NCBI GenBank assembly: GCA_963921935.1
Contig: OY998175.1
Coordinates: forward strand, 288,642,246 to 288,706,245
Reading direction: 5' to 3'
DNA: 64,000 nucleotides
Origin: Galeruca laticollis
Lineage: Eukaryota; Arthropoda; Insecta; Coleoptera; Chrysomelidae
The notes beneath the pieces were generated by a model. That model worked only from the letters and a program-made list of their open reading frames with translations. It was not told the DNA's origin and did not search any database. The stretch's first letter is position 1; the number at the start of each line of letters is the position of its first letter. Both the position numbers and the translations under genes were made by a program. Positions 32,305 to 43,432 of this stretch are shown here, piece by piece.

Positions 32305-32853
32305 ATGCTTGGGAACGAAGTTTAATCATATAAGCGATATTTGTTTTTCACATATTAATGAAACAAAATGTGGACATTTTGGAAATGGCGAAGTGATTCC
32401 TATTGAAGACCATCCAAATGGTGGAATAAGAATTCATATACAAAATAGATATCCACATGAGAAGCTATTGAACGAACATGAAGGTAGACTATTTTTTTCT
32501 AGATCTTTGCACGTTATATAAAAATATTTGATTACCTAGTTTTTTCATTATTCATGGATTATATGCCTCATTGTATTATATTTCTTTGTCATTAATAATA
32601 ATCCATAACGTTTTCAGACAAATTGCTGGTAGTGTCCTACGCTTGGGATGGTAATTCACTTCCAGGAAACGAATATTGGTCTGGAAGCTTGAGATCCAGC
32701 TCTGATCCGGCAGCGGCTTGCTCAACACAAATTACTGAGCTTCATAACCCTAATATAAACACTAGAATATGTGCAGATAATTTGAAAATCGTCATGGAAG
32801 GAGATGTTGTTACATTGCAGGATTACCAGAAGACAATTGCTTTGTCACTGTAA
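32305..32853 (+). CDS. DUF4804-like protein, last two exons
   Basis: The exons are 32305-32483 and 32618-32853, with the stop TAA at 32851-32853. The first joins the exon ending at 7804 (AT|A, Ile). The second junction is CATGAAG|GTAGAC to TTTTCAG|ACAAA, giving Asp. The product is about 138 residues, including FGNGEVIPIEDHPNGGIRI and a well-kept end with VVSYAWDGNSLPGNEYW and SSSDPAAACSTQITELHNP. I recall WDGN..PGNE and DPAAAC as hallmarks of the C-terminus of DUF4804 proteins, which supports the link to 6730-7804 across the 24.5-kb intron. No stops interrupt any of the three exons. Together they make about 496 residues, close to the length I recall for the domain. Confidence 0.78.
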
Positions 32854-33688
32854 CTAAGAAGGACTTTATCACATTATATACATTCAATTAAAAAAAACAA
32901 GTTGATGTTTATAAGTATTTTGAGACCAATCGAATTATGTATAAAGAGAATGTAAAAAGATTACTATTATATACAAAACTGTAAAACTATTTTATTTTTC
33001 ATTTTTATATATTTATTCTCCGTTTACAATTAAATATATTTATTTATACAAGTATTTTTAGTCATTTCAAAGCAATTTCCAAATTTTTTAGGGCTAGTGC
33101 GTGATGATTTTTAAACATACATATTTCTGGGTTAGTTGTTTGTTAGAAGAGAGAGTAAATTTAAGGTAAGAAAATGAATGTTATGTTATGGTATAAGAGA
33201 GAGAGAGAGATCCGCCTCTGAGTATATTCAGAGTGTTGTTACCAAGTTTATATATGAGTTACGGGATTGCCTACCTAGTAGGTACACCTAGAATTAATGG
33301 ATTGCATACGCTCTCATGGAGGATTTAGAATCACATATACGTAATAAATAAAAATGTTGAATCCGAACATCTTGAGGGCGCGGGAAAGATTGAAAGTTGA
33401 GACAGTGGGATGGAATGAAAGGTGTCGATGAGGACGAGGGACTGAGCTTATTTTAAAGAGGCGATGGGTAAACTATGTGTGAATAGGCTTTAACACAGTA
33501 GTTGTACCTATTGGGTGGCTATTAAACACATTTGTACCTATTTGGTGGCTTTAACACAGTTGTACATATTGGGTGGACAGCATAAAAAATTATACTGCTT
33601 CTGTCAGGACTTTTTCTGAGAGGGTGGTTGTTACAGTACATGGGTAGGAGTCTTTGTTTTAGTAAATTAAACTTATTACAAATCACAC
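32854..33688. other. 3' flank of the DUF4804-like gene; simple repeats
   Basis: It holds AT-rich sequence and a (GA)n tract at about 33196-33211. At 33487-33575 is a short minisatellite in which a unit like TTGTACCTATTGGGTGG occurs three times, separated by CTTTAACACAGT-type spacers. No gene is seen. Confidence 0.55.
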
Positions 33689-34446
33689 TTGGATCCTACA
33701 AGTCTCACGCCAAATGACTTCTTAAGGGGATTTTCGGATGTTGGACCAAACCTACCATGGGAAGGAGAATGTACAGGTATACTTCGGGAGCAATGGAAGA
33801 AATCCCAAGCTGTACTTAACCTCTTCTGGACTAGATGGACAGAAGAATATCTACCCACTTTATTGCTACGTGAGAAATGGCATAAGCCTGTCGAGCCATT
33901 AAAAATGGTTGACATTGTCCTCATTGTGGATAAAAGCAGCTTCCAAGGAATTGCTGGAGAAAAGGTTTCATCTCTAACGTGTTTACGGGAAAAGAGTTGT
34001 AGAAGTTACAATGAGGAAGTGGAAAGGAAAAAAAATATAATGATAAGACCCGTGGCGCCGTGGCTATGGTGTGTCCAATCGGACTGAAGATGGATTTCTT
34101 CCCAAATGGATTTGGAGAAGAAATGGGGGCCGGTATGTTGTGAAGGACATCCGTCGCGGAGAGTGGATTCAGCTTTTGTCGCTGTCAACAATTTAATTTT
34201 ATTTAGTAGTAAGGTAAAAGACTCAATTATCGTCAGTGTCCTAGCTATCGACACATTTTCAGTCATTATCAATAAAATAAAGGCATACGTATTAAAAATG
34301 AAAATTTTGAAGTGTTATACTCCTTGTCAGTGTGTTCGCTTGCAATCGGAACGGCGTGGGGTTGATCCAGTCAGTGAATGTGCTAATAAATACAAGGAAC
34401 TAGTCGAGTGTCATCCGCCGAACCGCAAGCAGCGTAATTCTTACTA
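33689..34446 (+). mobile_element. Bel-Pao LTR retrotransposon 3' remnant
   Basis: A coding fragment at 33689-33946 reads TSLTPNDFLRG, WKKSQAVLNLFWTRWTEEYL and LLREKWHKP, then VDIVLIVDKS. This is the C-terminal DUF5641-type segment next to the integrase in Pao polyproteins. A purine-rich tract (GAAGAAATGGGGG) near 34113-34130 is followed by TGTTGTGAAGGACATCCG, which may start the 3' LTR. A possible polyadenylation word AATAAA near 34386 fits such an LTR. The 5' part is absent. Confidence 0.65.
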
Positions 34447-34601
34447 GGTAAGCTAAGCATCCGGCTATATTATGTATTCTTGTTAGTGATAGCTTACGCT
34501 ACTTAGTGAAACTCAGCAACATTCATAACTTTATTAAATAGTTTTAGAATAATAATTACTGATTAAATAATCAAAATTTATACATACACTTCATAAAACC
34601 T

Positions 34602-35092
34602 TAATGTCGATAAATGGTACACGCAAAATTGCACCTGCACTAAACATCGACACTTGTGTCGATAATTGGGTATCAGCTGAAATTTATCTTTTTGTAAATA
34701 TTTTTTTTAAATATATTATTATTGGACTTATTAAAGCTTTTTTTTATAAAATACATGTTCCTCGTACTGTGTACTAATTATCGACATAGAAATTTCTGCC
34801 TAAAATTTAAGCAAAAAAAATAAAATATCTAAGTGTCGATAACTGACACAACTTTGTGTCGACATATGATTCCTATATTGTCGATATGAGGAACAACTGT
34901 AGTTTAAAAAAAAAACATATTTTTAGCTTCATTTTACCGAATGCTGTTATACTTAAGATGCTTTCTTACCTCTAAAGCCCAAAAATTACAAATAAAGCAC
35001 ATCGACATGTTATATTACTATCATAGGTCATCGAAAAACATGCCTGTCAATAAGTAACGATAATTGCAACCTGAATATGTCGATACATGAAA
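34602..35092. repeat. Left array of TGTCGATAA motifs flanking the pogo gene
   Basis: About eight copies of TGTCGATA or its inverse occur here (for example near 34602, 34646-34660, 34778, 34829, 34856, 34880, 35000 and 35080). One pair, CATCGACACTTGTGTCGATA, is a palindrome. The motif also appears in the right flank. Such iterated words next to a transposase gene are candidates for transposase binding sites. Confidence 0.65.
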
Positions 35093-35136
35093 CCCGTTTT
35101 AATTTCAGATATTAATACTAAAATACATATGAAAAA

Positions 35137-37794
35137 ATGGCGCAAAGACTGCAGTACTCCGAAACAGACATGGAAAATGCTGTGGCCGCTGTAAGAGGAG
35201 GCATGCCTGCACTACAGGCGGCCAAAAACTTCAAAGTTCCTAGGACTACAATTTTAGATAAGGTTAATGGAAGAGTACCTCTTAAGCGAAAAATTGGTCC
35301 CGACACCGTATTGACAACAGTAGAAGAACATCATCTTGTAAATTGGATGATCCAGAGTTCCAAGTGTGGTTTTCCGGTAACCAAAAATCAATTATTGGAA
35401 AGTGTCCAAATGCTTATCAAGGAACTTGGTAGAAAGACACCATTCACTAATGGCAAACCTGGCAGACGTTGGTTCGAGTCTTTCATGCGGAGGCACCCAG
35501 AATTATCTCAACGGATTTCTCAAAATTTAACGAAAGCCAGGGCAAATGTAACAGAGGACAAATTAAGAGCTTGGTTTGCGGAAATTGAAGAGTATATTCA
35601 GACCAATGACCTCAAGGAAATATGGAGTGATCCAAAAAGAATTTACAACTGCGACGAGACTGCATTCTTTTTAAGTCCCAAGGGGGAAAAAGTTATCGTG
35701 CGAAAAGGTGAAAAAGCAATTTATTCAGTCATAAATAATGATGAAAAGGAATGCGTGACAACTCTTTTGATGTGCAATGCTGCCGGTGATATTCCACCGC
35801 CTCTAGTAATGTTTGCGTACAAAAGACTTCCCAATTATATAGCTACAAAAGTACCCCCTGATTGGGCACTAGGTCGATCAGACAACGGTTGGATGACTGG
35901 CGAATCATTTTTTGAGTATATTTCGAACATTTTTTTCGAATGGTTAAAAAACAACAACGTCACTTTTCCAGTTGTACTATTTGTAGATGGCCATTCGTCG
36001 CATCTGACCATGCAACTAAGTGAGTTCTGCTTTAAAAATCAAATTATTCTGATTAGCCTTTTTCCGAACTCAACTCACATTCTTCAACCGCTTGATGTGG
36101 TGGTATTTAGGCCACTAAAACTAGAATGGAAGAAGGCTGTAACTAATTGGAGAATTGAAAACAATGGAGTCAAGTTTAAAAAAGAAGACTTCGCTCCGTT
36201 ACTTAAGAAAGTTATTGATGGTTTTCGAAGCCAAATGCCAAGTATTTTAGCCAATGGATTTAGAGCTTGTGGTCTTTTCCCACTCCAACCTAATAGTATC
36301 AAGTTTGAGAAATTTTTCAATACTAGAAACAAACCCAATGAAAATGCGACAAATAATGCTGATAAAACACTCGAATTTAACGTCTCTGATACGAGAAAAT
36401 TCCTTAAATTTTTCGAAAGCAGAATTCAAGACAAAATTGAATTATTTCAGCTAAGTGCACAGGAATGGGAAGGGCCTTCAGAAGATAAGAGCCTGTTTTT
36501 GTTTTGGAAAAGCCTCAAGGAAGATTGTTGTCATGTAGATACACAAACAGTAAACAACCCCATTGTGATTACAGTACTTCCTGATGAAGAATATACCAAA
36601 ATTAATGGGGACCTGGCAAATACTTCGGATGCTTGTTCCCTGGGAAGCATAGATATTCTCAATATTACTTCAGACGATGTTGATGTAGATTTGTTGTATA
36701 ATATTCAAGACAATACTGATGACTTTAACTATACACATAACGGAAAACTGGCAGATAGATTAACACCGATACATGATATAGCAGAGTATAATGATGATAC
36801 TCACTGGAAAAATAATGAGGAATACTACAAAACCCCGGAGAAACAAAATACATTAAGAGATGTTAGAACACCAACTAAAGATACGACACCAGAAGAAGGG
36901 ACCATACAAGAAGAAGGGACCATACAAGAAGAAGGGACCAAAAAAGAGGGGGCCATACCAAAAGAAAGGACCATACCAGAAGAAGTGACAATTCCAGAAG
37001 AAGAGAAAACATCAGAAAAACCTCAAACTTCAGGAAAAAAGAGGACCCAAGTCGAAGAGAAGACTTCGGTAAAAGTTAATAAAACATCAAAAAAAGAAAC
37101 GACTTCAGAAGAAAATAAGGTGACAGCTCGGGTGACAGATAGAGATCATACAAGAGGTAGGCAGACACTGTCAGTAATGCAGATCCTGACAGATAGAGAA
37201 AAAGCCCCGGAAAGACAGAACACGTTAGAAAAAGAGAATACGCCAGACAAACAGAAAACGTCAGAGAGACCAAAATCGACAGAAAGTGAGAAAACTCAAG
37301 ATAAAGAAAATATTCCTACGCCCTTCAAAAAAGCTTTATTCTGGGCCCCCAAAGATGATAAAAAATTAGAAGTTAAACGGAAACTGAAGGAAAAGTTACC
37401 AGCGGTAGCATCATCACAAAAATGGCAAGAATACCAGCGAAAAAAAGAACAAAAAAAGCAAATTGAAACTGACGAAAAAAAAAAGAGAAAAATAGCAAGG
37501 CAAACGAAACAAAAAAGGAAAACAGAAGTGACTAAAGAAATCAAATATAGCATTGGGGATTATGTCATAGTGAAATATTATGACATGTTTTTCCCAGGCT
37601 TAATAATAAGTAATTCTGCTGAAAATGAATATAGTGTTCGAGCAATGGAAAAAAGTGGCCAGAACTGGAAATGGCCAAAAGTGGAAGATAAATTAGATTA
37701 TAATGTCAACGACATTATGCGTGTGATTACAAAACCTAAACTTATAAATAAACGTGGTATATACGAGGTTCCTGAAATAAGTGGGATGCAATAA
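35137..37794 (+). CDS. pogo/Tigger-like transposase, full length, with C-terminal extension
   Basis: A single open frame of 885 residues starts MAQRLQYSETDMENAVAAVR. Residues about 8-50 form a psq-type HTH (ALQAAKNFKVPRTTILDKV). Residues about 60-135 form a CENP-B type HTH with GRRWFESFMRRHPELSQRIS. Residues about 165-400 form the DDE_1 nuclease with the first Asp in IYNCDETAFF, the second in VLFVDGHSSHLT and the third in HILQPLDVVVFRPLK, with 35 residues between the last two. The region about 560-760 is low-complexity and charged, with near-identical GTIQEE repeats. A basic coiled stretch follows. The end (about 805-870) is an SH3- or chromo-like module with YSIGDYVIVKYYDMFFPGLI. No break is seen, so it could be active or serve as a source of a domesticated gene. 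Confidence 0.88.
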   Translation: MAQRLQYSETDMENAVAAVRGGMPALQAAKNFKVPRTTILDKVNGRVPLKRKIGPDTVLTTVEEHHLVNWMIQSSKCGFPVTKNQLLESVQMLIKELGRKTPFTNGKPGRRWFESFMRRHPELSQRISQNLTKARANVTEDKLRAWFAEIEEYIQTNDLKEIWSDPKRIYNCDETAFFLSPKGEKVIVRKGEKAIYSVINNDEKECVTTLLMCNAAGDIPPPLVMFAYKRLPNYIATKVPPDWALGRSDNGWMTGESFFEYISNIFFEWLKNNNVTFPVVLFVDGHSSHLTMQLSEFCFKNQIILISLFPNSTHILQPLDVVVFRPLKLEWKKAVTNWRIENNGVKFKKEDFAPLLKKVIDGFRSQMPSILANGFRACGLFPLQPNSIKFEKFFNTRNKPNENATNNADKTLEFNVSDTRKFLKFFESRIQDKIELFQLSAQEWEGPSEDKSLFLFWKSLKEDCCHVDTQTVNNPIVITVLPDEEYTKINGDLANTSDACSLGSIDILNITSDDVDVDLLYNIQDNTDDFNYTHNGKLADRLTPIHDIAEYNDDTHWKNNEEYYKTPEKQNTLRDVRTPTKDTTPEEGTIQEEGTIQEEGTKKEGAIPKERTIPEEVTIPEEEKTSEKPQTSGKKRTQVEEKTSVKVNKTSKKETTSEENKVTARVTDRDHTRGRQTLSVMQILTDREKAPERQNTLEKENTPDKQKTSERPKSTESEKTQDKENIPTPFKKALFWAPKDDKKLEVKRKLKEKLPAVASSQKWQEYQRKKEQKKQIETDEKKKRKIARQTKQKRKTEVTKEIKYSIGDYVIVKYYDMFFPGLIISNSAENEYSVRAMEKSGQNWKWPKVEDKLDYNVNDIMRVITKPKLINKRGIYEVPEISGMQ
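36880..36960 (+). repeat. 18-bp coding repeat inside the pogo transposase
   Basis: The unit GAAGAAGGGACCATACAA is tandemly repeated about three times and then continues in degenerate form. It encodes repeats of Glu-Glu-Gly-Thr-Ile-Gln in the charged C-terminal region. Copy number is likely to vary between copies. Confidence 0.75.
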
Positions 37795-38165
37795 CACTCT
37801 TCAGTGTGATTTTTTTTTATACATACTTAGGTATATTTAAGTATTTTGTTTTTCTTTAAGTAAAGTAAAAAATTGCTAATGTACTTAGTATTCTAATGGT
37901 TGCAATATAATTTTTTATTTTTGTTTTGAACATATCTATAATAATACAGAATTTATTTTATTGAATTTGAAATGAATTTTTATTTTGTTAATAAACAATT
38001 TTTCAATGAAGTTTTTGAAATTAATTTCTTAATTTCTTGATTACTATCGCACAAAACTTCAAATTCAGAAATAGGTACATTCCTACAAAAGTCTTCCATT
38101 TTTGAATTTGACATTCAGCAACCATCTCTTCTCTGCTGAAGAGTGGCTTATTTTAATGTTTAGTG

Positions 38166-38432
38166 TCAATCGACATATGTCGATAACTAGAACTTTGGGT
38201 GTCGATAATTGATACACTCAATATTTTCCTGTGTCGATAATAGAGACATTATATTTTAACAATACTTTTCCACCCATTTATTTTTCAGGTTAAATAAAAT
38301 GTTTGAAATGTTATGAACATTGTTCACAGATCAATAATGAACCTATGTTTATGCCTATTGTATAAATATAAATGTAAGGCTTTTTATAATGACTATGCAA
38401 ACCACAAAGGCATCATAACTGTGTCGATAACT
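38166..38432. repeat. Right array of TGTCGATAA motifs
   Basis: Copies are at about 38168-38182 (AATCGACATATGTCGATAA, palindromic), 38199, 38231 and 38421. They match the left array and are absent from the coding region between. Confidence 0.65.
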
Positions 38433-40864
38433 GGGGCGTTTACCTTATTTGTCTCTGGCAGTTGGTATATCTGTCCGCTGTCAGAGCTAGTTTTTGTATC
38501 GTCTGAGAATAGAGATCGAAGTGTGTGTTTGTGTCACTTTTGACAAGCATATATAAAAATTCAGAATAAGATTAGATTTTTATTTATATAACCTATCAGT
38601 TAAGAAGTTTGCGAAAGATTGAAACTGCAGCAAGAGTTTCTATAAAAAGTACTCAAATCAGGGCAAGGGGCAAGCAAAACTTTAATAATTAGCCCCAACA
38701 AGCTCTAATATTAAGATTAAGTTAAAAGTTACTGAACAGTAAACTGTTTATAATAAGATTAAAGGTAGGTAAGTATGTATTAAGGTTAATAGCCGGTAAA
38801 AGATTTGTAAAGGATTCAATCTTAAGATTAGAGAGAGGTAATTAAGGTTACTAAACAGTAAAAAGTTTTGGGCTAGGGAAAGGTGTGTATTGTAAGTATG
38901 AAGAATTAGAAAGAGAGTGAGCATGAAAATTAACGAGTTAACTGAGGATTTTTTCAATTATTGTGTAATAGGAAGACTATATGAATAAGAAATTGTTGTC
39001 AAATGAATATGTGAAATATGAGTTTTTATATGTTTCATGAACTTAGTTAGGGCGCGACAGAGTTTAAGGATGATAAGTTTTGTAAAAATGGTAACGAGTC
39101 AAGGTTTTAATTATTTTTTTTCTTGGCGTATGCTCGTTAGGAAAGTTTTTGGCTATGAAGACCAAAAGGAAATAAAGCGGTGGTTTTGGTAAACTACGTG
39201 AAGAAAAAGGGGAGTCAAGTTTGTAAGGACATTACACGAGAGAGCTTGGAATAGTTATGTGTGCGTTTTTACCGGGTTTTGTAAATGACTAATGCTGGGT
39301 TAGAAAGGGGACGTTTTTCTTCAGAGAGTGTGCCGAAAACTCCAATGTAGCTGTTGCTACTCCCTTTCTACACGGAGGATGAGTGAGTTGTATGGTGAAG
39401 TAGAGTGGGAGTATGTGGTAAATAAGTCAGTAAATGAGTGAGAGAGTGGTAATTGTGAAAGTAAGTGAGAGAGTGGTAATTGTGAAAGTAAGTGAGAGTG
39501 TGGTAATTGTGTGGGTGAGCGTTAAAATTACCAAGTTAAGTAAGGAGTTTTCTTATTATATTGACAATTGGTATAAATCCAGATGTCTCATCTTATTTTT
39601 TATAGACCAATAAGCTTATTGGTATAAGACTTGCGCATTTCGAGAACATAACCTGAAGCTGCTGCTGTGATACATATACATATGTATTCATCACCGCTAA
39701 CAGACGGCCCCTTGGCAGAAAACCCAAGAGGAAACTCCCATTCCCTCCAATACGGCTACTGGCCACGGCCTACAATGAACTCCAAGACTTATACATCGAC
39801 TACCTAGACCAATCCCCAATTTCAATCCAATAATTCAGACATTGCAATTTTCACACATATAATCCCTTATATCTTTCTCACACATATTTTCTTCTTTCTA
39901 TCTAGACAGCGGCACAATTCCCTATCTTTAAATACTCTCACACATCTCACAATTTCAATTTAGTCAACACTTCTGATAAACCAATTCCAACCGCCCCCAC
40001 CTACCCGTCGGCGTTGCAGGTTTTCTGCGGTTTACCTGTAACATGGTGAATTTATTCAACATGATGAATTTATTCACTAGCCAAATGGACCGACGTACCA
40101 ATTAATCAATCGACGTAAGGAACAAATGCAGCCGCAGCTGTAAACGCCCCCCCCCCATTTGCTTGTTGATGATGATTATTCCCCACAAAAACAAAAAAAA
40201 AACTGAGAATGCTTTTCCTCCGGTTCACTTTCTAGCGAAAAAGCTCACCCCCAAACCTCAATTCCACACCTTTTAATTTCTTTAAAGTCACTATCTCAAA
40301 TCTCCCAGACTTCTTCAAAACCCAACCCTCAACCAACCACCTTTTTCACAAGCTCAGATCAAACGCACACAAAAACTCCCAATACACCCCCGATCCAGCT
40401 CTGCAGAGGATACTAATCCTATATCAGGGCACCAACCAAAACAAACAATCTATCTTAATTACGATACCCATCCAACACCAACTTTATTCGAATTTATCTC
40501 TCTCTCACCGCCTTCACCGAATACTACTCTACGAAGAGTCTTTTTTTAATAGTAGTTATATGATCTGTGGAAGAGTAGTATAGTAGTATTCGGATTCGGT
40601 GACTGCCTTGCTGCCAGCAAGTAAAGTAATTATTTATTTATCTATTTTTTTCTATACACACGGTTTTCGGGAAGACTTGCCTTAACGCCACATATCAGCT
40701 GCCAAGTGTCAATATTGAAAATTACATATTTAAGGTTAGGTTTGTCAAACCGTAAATAAGAATGGTTCAACTTTATATCTAATTTATCACAATACTAAAT
40801 CCAATTTGGCATCGTTATGATCTGTACATTTCAATTAGTTGTAACTTACTAATAAGTTTAAAAG
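38433..40864. other. Intergenic region upstream of Jkamp, no firm gene
   Basis: A tandem repeat of about 28-30 bp (GTGAGAGAGTGGTAATTGTG) lies at about 39430-39515. Near 39696-39833 one plus-strand frame reads RRPLGRKPKRKLPFPP and then LLATAYNELQDLYIDYLDQ, which looks coding-like but is not recognised. An imperfect inverted repeat (TCACCGAATACTACTC and its inverse) spans about 40510-40610. The last 200 bases before 40865 should hold the Jkamp promoter and 5' UTR, but no defined motif was seen. Confidence 0.45.
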
Positions 40865-41592
40865 ATGTCTTGCCCAGGCTTATATTGTGGTAAAACAATA
40901 TTATCAGATTTACAGTTGAGTGAATGTGGCCCTTGTCCAAGAGGATTCCGAAGAAATGAAACTTCGCACATATGCGAATTATGCACTGATGATCCTTTAC
41001 TTTATGACTGGTTATACCTAGGATTTGTTGTTTTAGTGATGTTAGTTTTACATTGCTTCTTTATAGATATGTTATCCATGAGACGGAGGTAAGGTTTACA
41101 AGCCTTAATATATTGGAATTTGTACCGTTAATAATTGCTTTCAGTTTTACTAAGGATATACTTATTTTGCATTCAGCAGCTTTTATTGAAGTCATCGTAG
41201 CAGCATTTCTGTCCTTACTGTTGTCACATCCAATAGGTAGTTTCTCAGTACACAGTTGTAGAGTAAGGAGTATCTCCGATTGGTATACTATTCTTCATAA
41301 CCCATCACCGAATTATGAGAAGAAAATATATTGTTCACATGAAGCTGTATATCCTCTGTGAGTTTACTTTTGGAATAATGACTTGATTTATTGTATTATA
41401 TGTAAAATGTGTTTTATTTTAGGTACACAACAATATTTTTATTTTATGGGTTAAGCATGGTAATAATGTTAATATACAGGCCATGGTTATGTAAAAAGTA
41501 TTTACCGAGACAAAGTAAAATGTCCATATATGCTGCATTATATTTTATTCCCATTCTCATACTATTACATGCCTTGGTAGGCGGACTCTTAT
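40865..41592 (+). CDS. Jkamp: JNK1/MAPK8-associated membrane protein, exons 1-3
   Basis: The exons are 40865-41088, 41145-41357 and 41423-41592, with short introns (56 and 65 bp) and matching phases. The start MSCPGLYCGKTIL matches the conserved N-terminus of animal JKAMP (LGLYCGKT). Next is the Cys-rich luminal part (CGPCPRGFRRNE, then CELC), followed by LYDWLYLGFV and a first membrane segment. Exon 2 has SCRVRSISDWYTILHNPSP and CSHEAVYPL, nearly invariant in the family. Exon 3 has IYRPWLCKK and MSIYAALYFIPILILLHALV. Known JKAMP is a multi-pass ER membrane protein linked to JNK signalling, RNF5 and ER-associated degradation. Exon 3 ends TTAT|GTAAGT and joins the exon at 50006. The assembled protein is 298 residues, against about 311 in human. 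Confidence 0.96.
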
Positions 41593-41879
41593 GTAAGTAC
41601 CTAGTACACAAGCTGTGTTCTACACATATTTACGTGTCAGAGAAAATGGGCCTCCCCAAATATTTTAGAAATTATCCAACTTTTGAAATTTAGCTTATTT
41701 TTGTTGTAATAAATGTATTGTGGTGTTATTCAATAATGCATGTATCATGTAATATGATGTTTATATGGGTTACAAAGTAAGCAATAATTTGAAAAATAAC
41801 ACATTCAGTTGATGCAACAATAATTGAACTCAGGATACAAGAAGTAACATGGTGTATTATCATCTCGATTACTGATGAC

Positions 41880-42670
41880 CCTTCTCATGCGAGTGGGCAT
41901 AGAAAACAGCATATTTTGAATGTTTTTGCAATACCAATCTATTCAAGCTACTCCATTACCATTCTTGCTGTGTACATTTATACGTTATCTTGCATTGGAA
42001 TAAAACCAACAAACCCAGTATATGGTAGAACATAATCTTCTAGGATCTCTGCAATATATCGTCATGCTGGTAGCCCGCCTCTGTCAATCATGCCGATATT
42101 TATGTGCGCCTCAAAAGAAATACCTGCCCAAAACATTACTGAGCTATTCCCATAAGCGAACCATGGTAACCAAGTAGCATATTGTTCTCTGGCTTTTCTG
42201 TATACCTTATTTCTTCCGTCTTTACCATAAAGGCACATTCTAGACTCAGCCTTGACCAGTCGTCAATTATCCAATTCATGTGTTCACTGGCAAATTTAAG
42301 TCTGCATCCTCTGTGATCTGTAGTAAGCAATGGTCCTTTAGCTGGACTGCAAGCTGTCAAACCACTTTCTTTTACCTGCTGTTGAACAGTAGACTGCTGT
42401 TCTAGGAACTTACTGAAGGCTGCTTTGGAGCATTTTAGCGGTGTGCTTTCGGTCTTGTAGTGCAGTAATCTTGAGAAAGCGATACTCCAGAGCTGTTATT
42501 TTTCATTTCACACCCGTACCGGGCTGTCATTGGTAAGAGCCTGTCTCCAGAAACTGCTGGTGTGTTCTTTGTACTGTTGATTGACTAACATTCAAATGTC
42601 TCGCTATAACCCGTCGATTTGTTCCAATTGCAAGCAATGTTTCAATTTCAACAGCTCCGATAATTTCCAT
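41880..42670 (-). pseudogene. Tc1-like transposase remnant
   Basis: The minus-strand frame at 42360-42136 reads KGPLLTTDHRGCRLKFASEH and MNWIIDDWSRLSLECAF, the segment before and around the first catalytic Asp in Tc1-like enzymes. Further on is YGNSSVMFWAGISFEAHIN. Stops and shifts are frequent. Upstream (to about 42670) AIARHLNVSQS-like HTH traces are visible. Confidence 0.65.
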
Positions 42671-43307
42671 TCATTGTTAAGATTTAAACTTTACTCTATG
42701 ATTACAAAGATACGTTGAAAACTTTTTGAACGATCACTTGTTTTCGACTATATACCATGCCCGTTTCCATGACAGTAAGTAGCATTTACTGGTTTGTCAA
42801 CAATTTACTGTTCAGGGAACGGTAAGTGATTTACTTACCATTCCCTAAACGGTAAGTAAATTTAATCGAACATTACTGGTAGTCTACAAATTATTTATTA
42901 ATATTGAAATTAATAGTACAGTTTGTTGAATTCTTTAGACAAAAGCCACTTGTTTGTGTTTGTGCGGTCTTTGCTTTACTATTTGAGACTGTTACAGAGT
43001 CTAAATCTTGTCGTATTGATACATTGTTGTGCAAAATCTATTCAGCAAATTACATTTGAAGAGAATCATAACTCTGCTACTGTTGAGCTACCCCAACCAT
43101 CATGGTGCTTCAATCCATGAACATCAAAACCACTACCCCAAAAGGGTAGCTGAAGTCCTCCTAAATGAATGACCAGTATAGTTCTCAGGATTGGTTAAAT
43201 TTGAAAATTTTGCAATTTCAAATGGCCAGTCTCCAATTGTTCCTTTTTCCACTACTTGACCTGTACATTTTCCATTACAATATCATAAGAAAAAGCGGTT
43301 TGTTTTT
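42671..43307. other. Unassigned intron sequence
   Basis: Near 42780-42870 the words ACGGTAAGTGATTTACTTACC and GGGAACGGTAAG / CATTCCCTAAACGG form short inverted pairs, perhaps the end of the Tc1 remnant. No other feature is recognised. Confidence 0.35.
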
Positions 43308-43432
43308 ATAGTCGTATTTTTATGTACGAAAGAGTAATAAAACCTTATTTCTAATGCAAAACTTTTCATAAATGTACCTGAGCTAATACAGAAATAAGGT
43401 TTTAATACTCTCATACTTAAAAATAGACTACA
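43308..43432. mobile_element. Foldback MITE
   Basis: GTCGTATTTTTATGTACGAA with AGTAATAAAACCTTATTTC (about 43310-43352) is inverted as GAAATAAGGTTTTAATACT with CTTAAAAATAGACTAC (about 43391-43432). The arms are about 42 bp around a loop of about 38 bp. It does not code. Confidence 0.7.

Larger units (their letters stand above)
34602..38432 (+). mobile_element. pogo/Tigger-like DNA transposon 2 (ends approximate)
   Basis: Limits are drawn at the outermost TGTCGATAA motifs, because a clean TIR with TA flanks was not found. The element contains a full-length transposase gene and motif arrays on both sides. The right array includes GTGTCGATAACTGGGGCG near 38420, a possible terminus. Confidence 0.55.

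Noticed and set aside
39595..39630. CCAATAAGCTTATTGG palindrome as a regulatory site
   Set aside because: A 16-bp palindrome in AT-rich DNA without a nearby gene is weak evidence.
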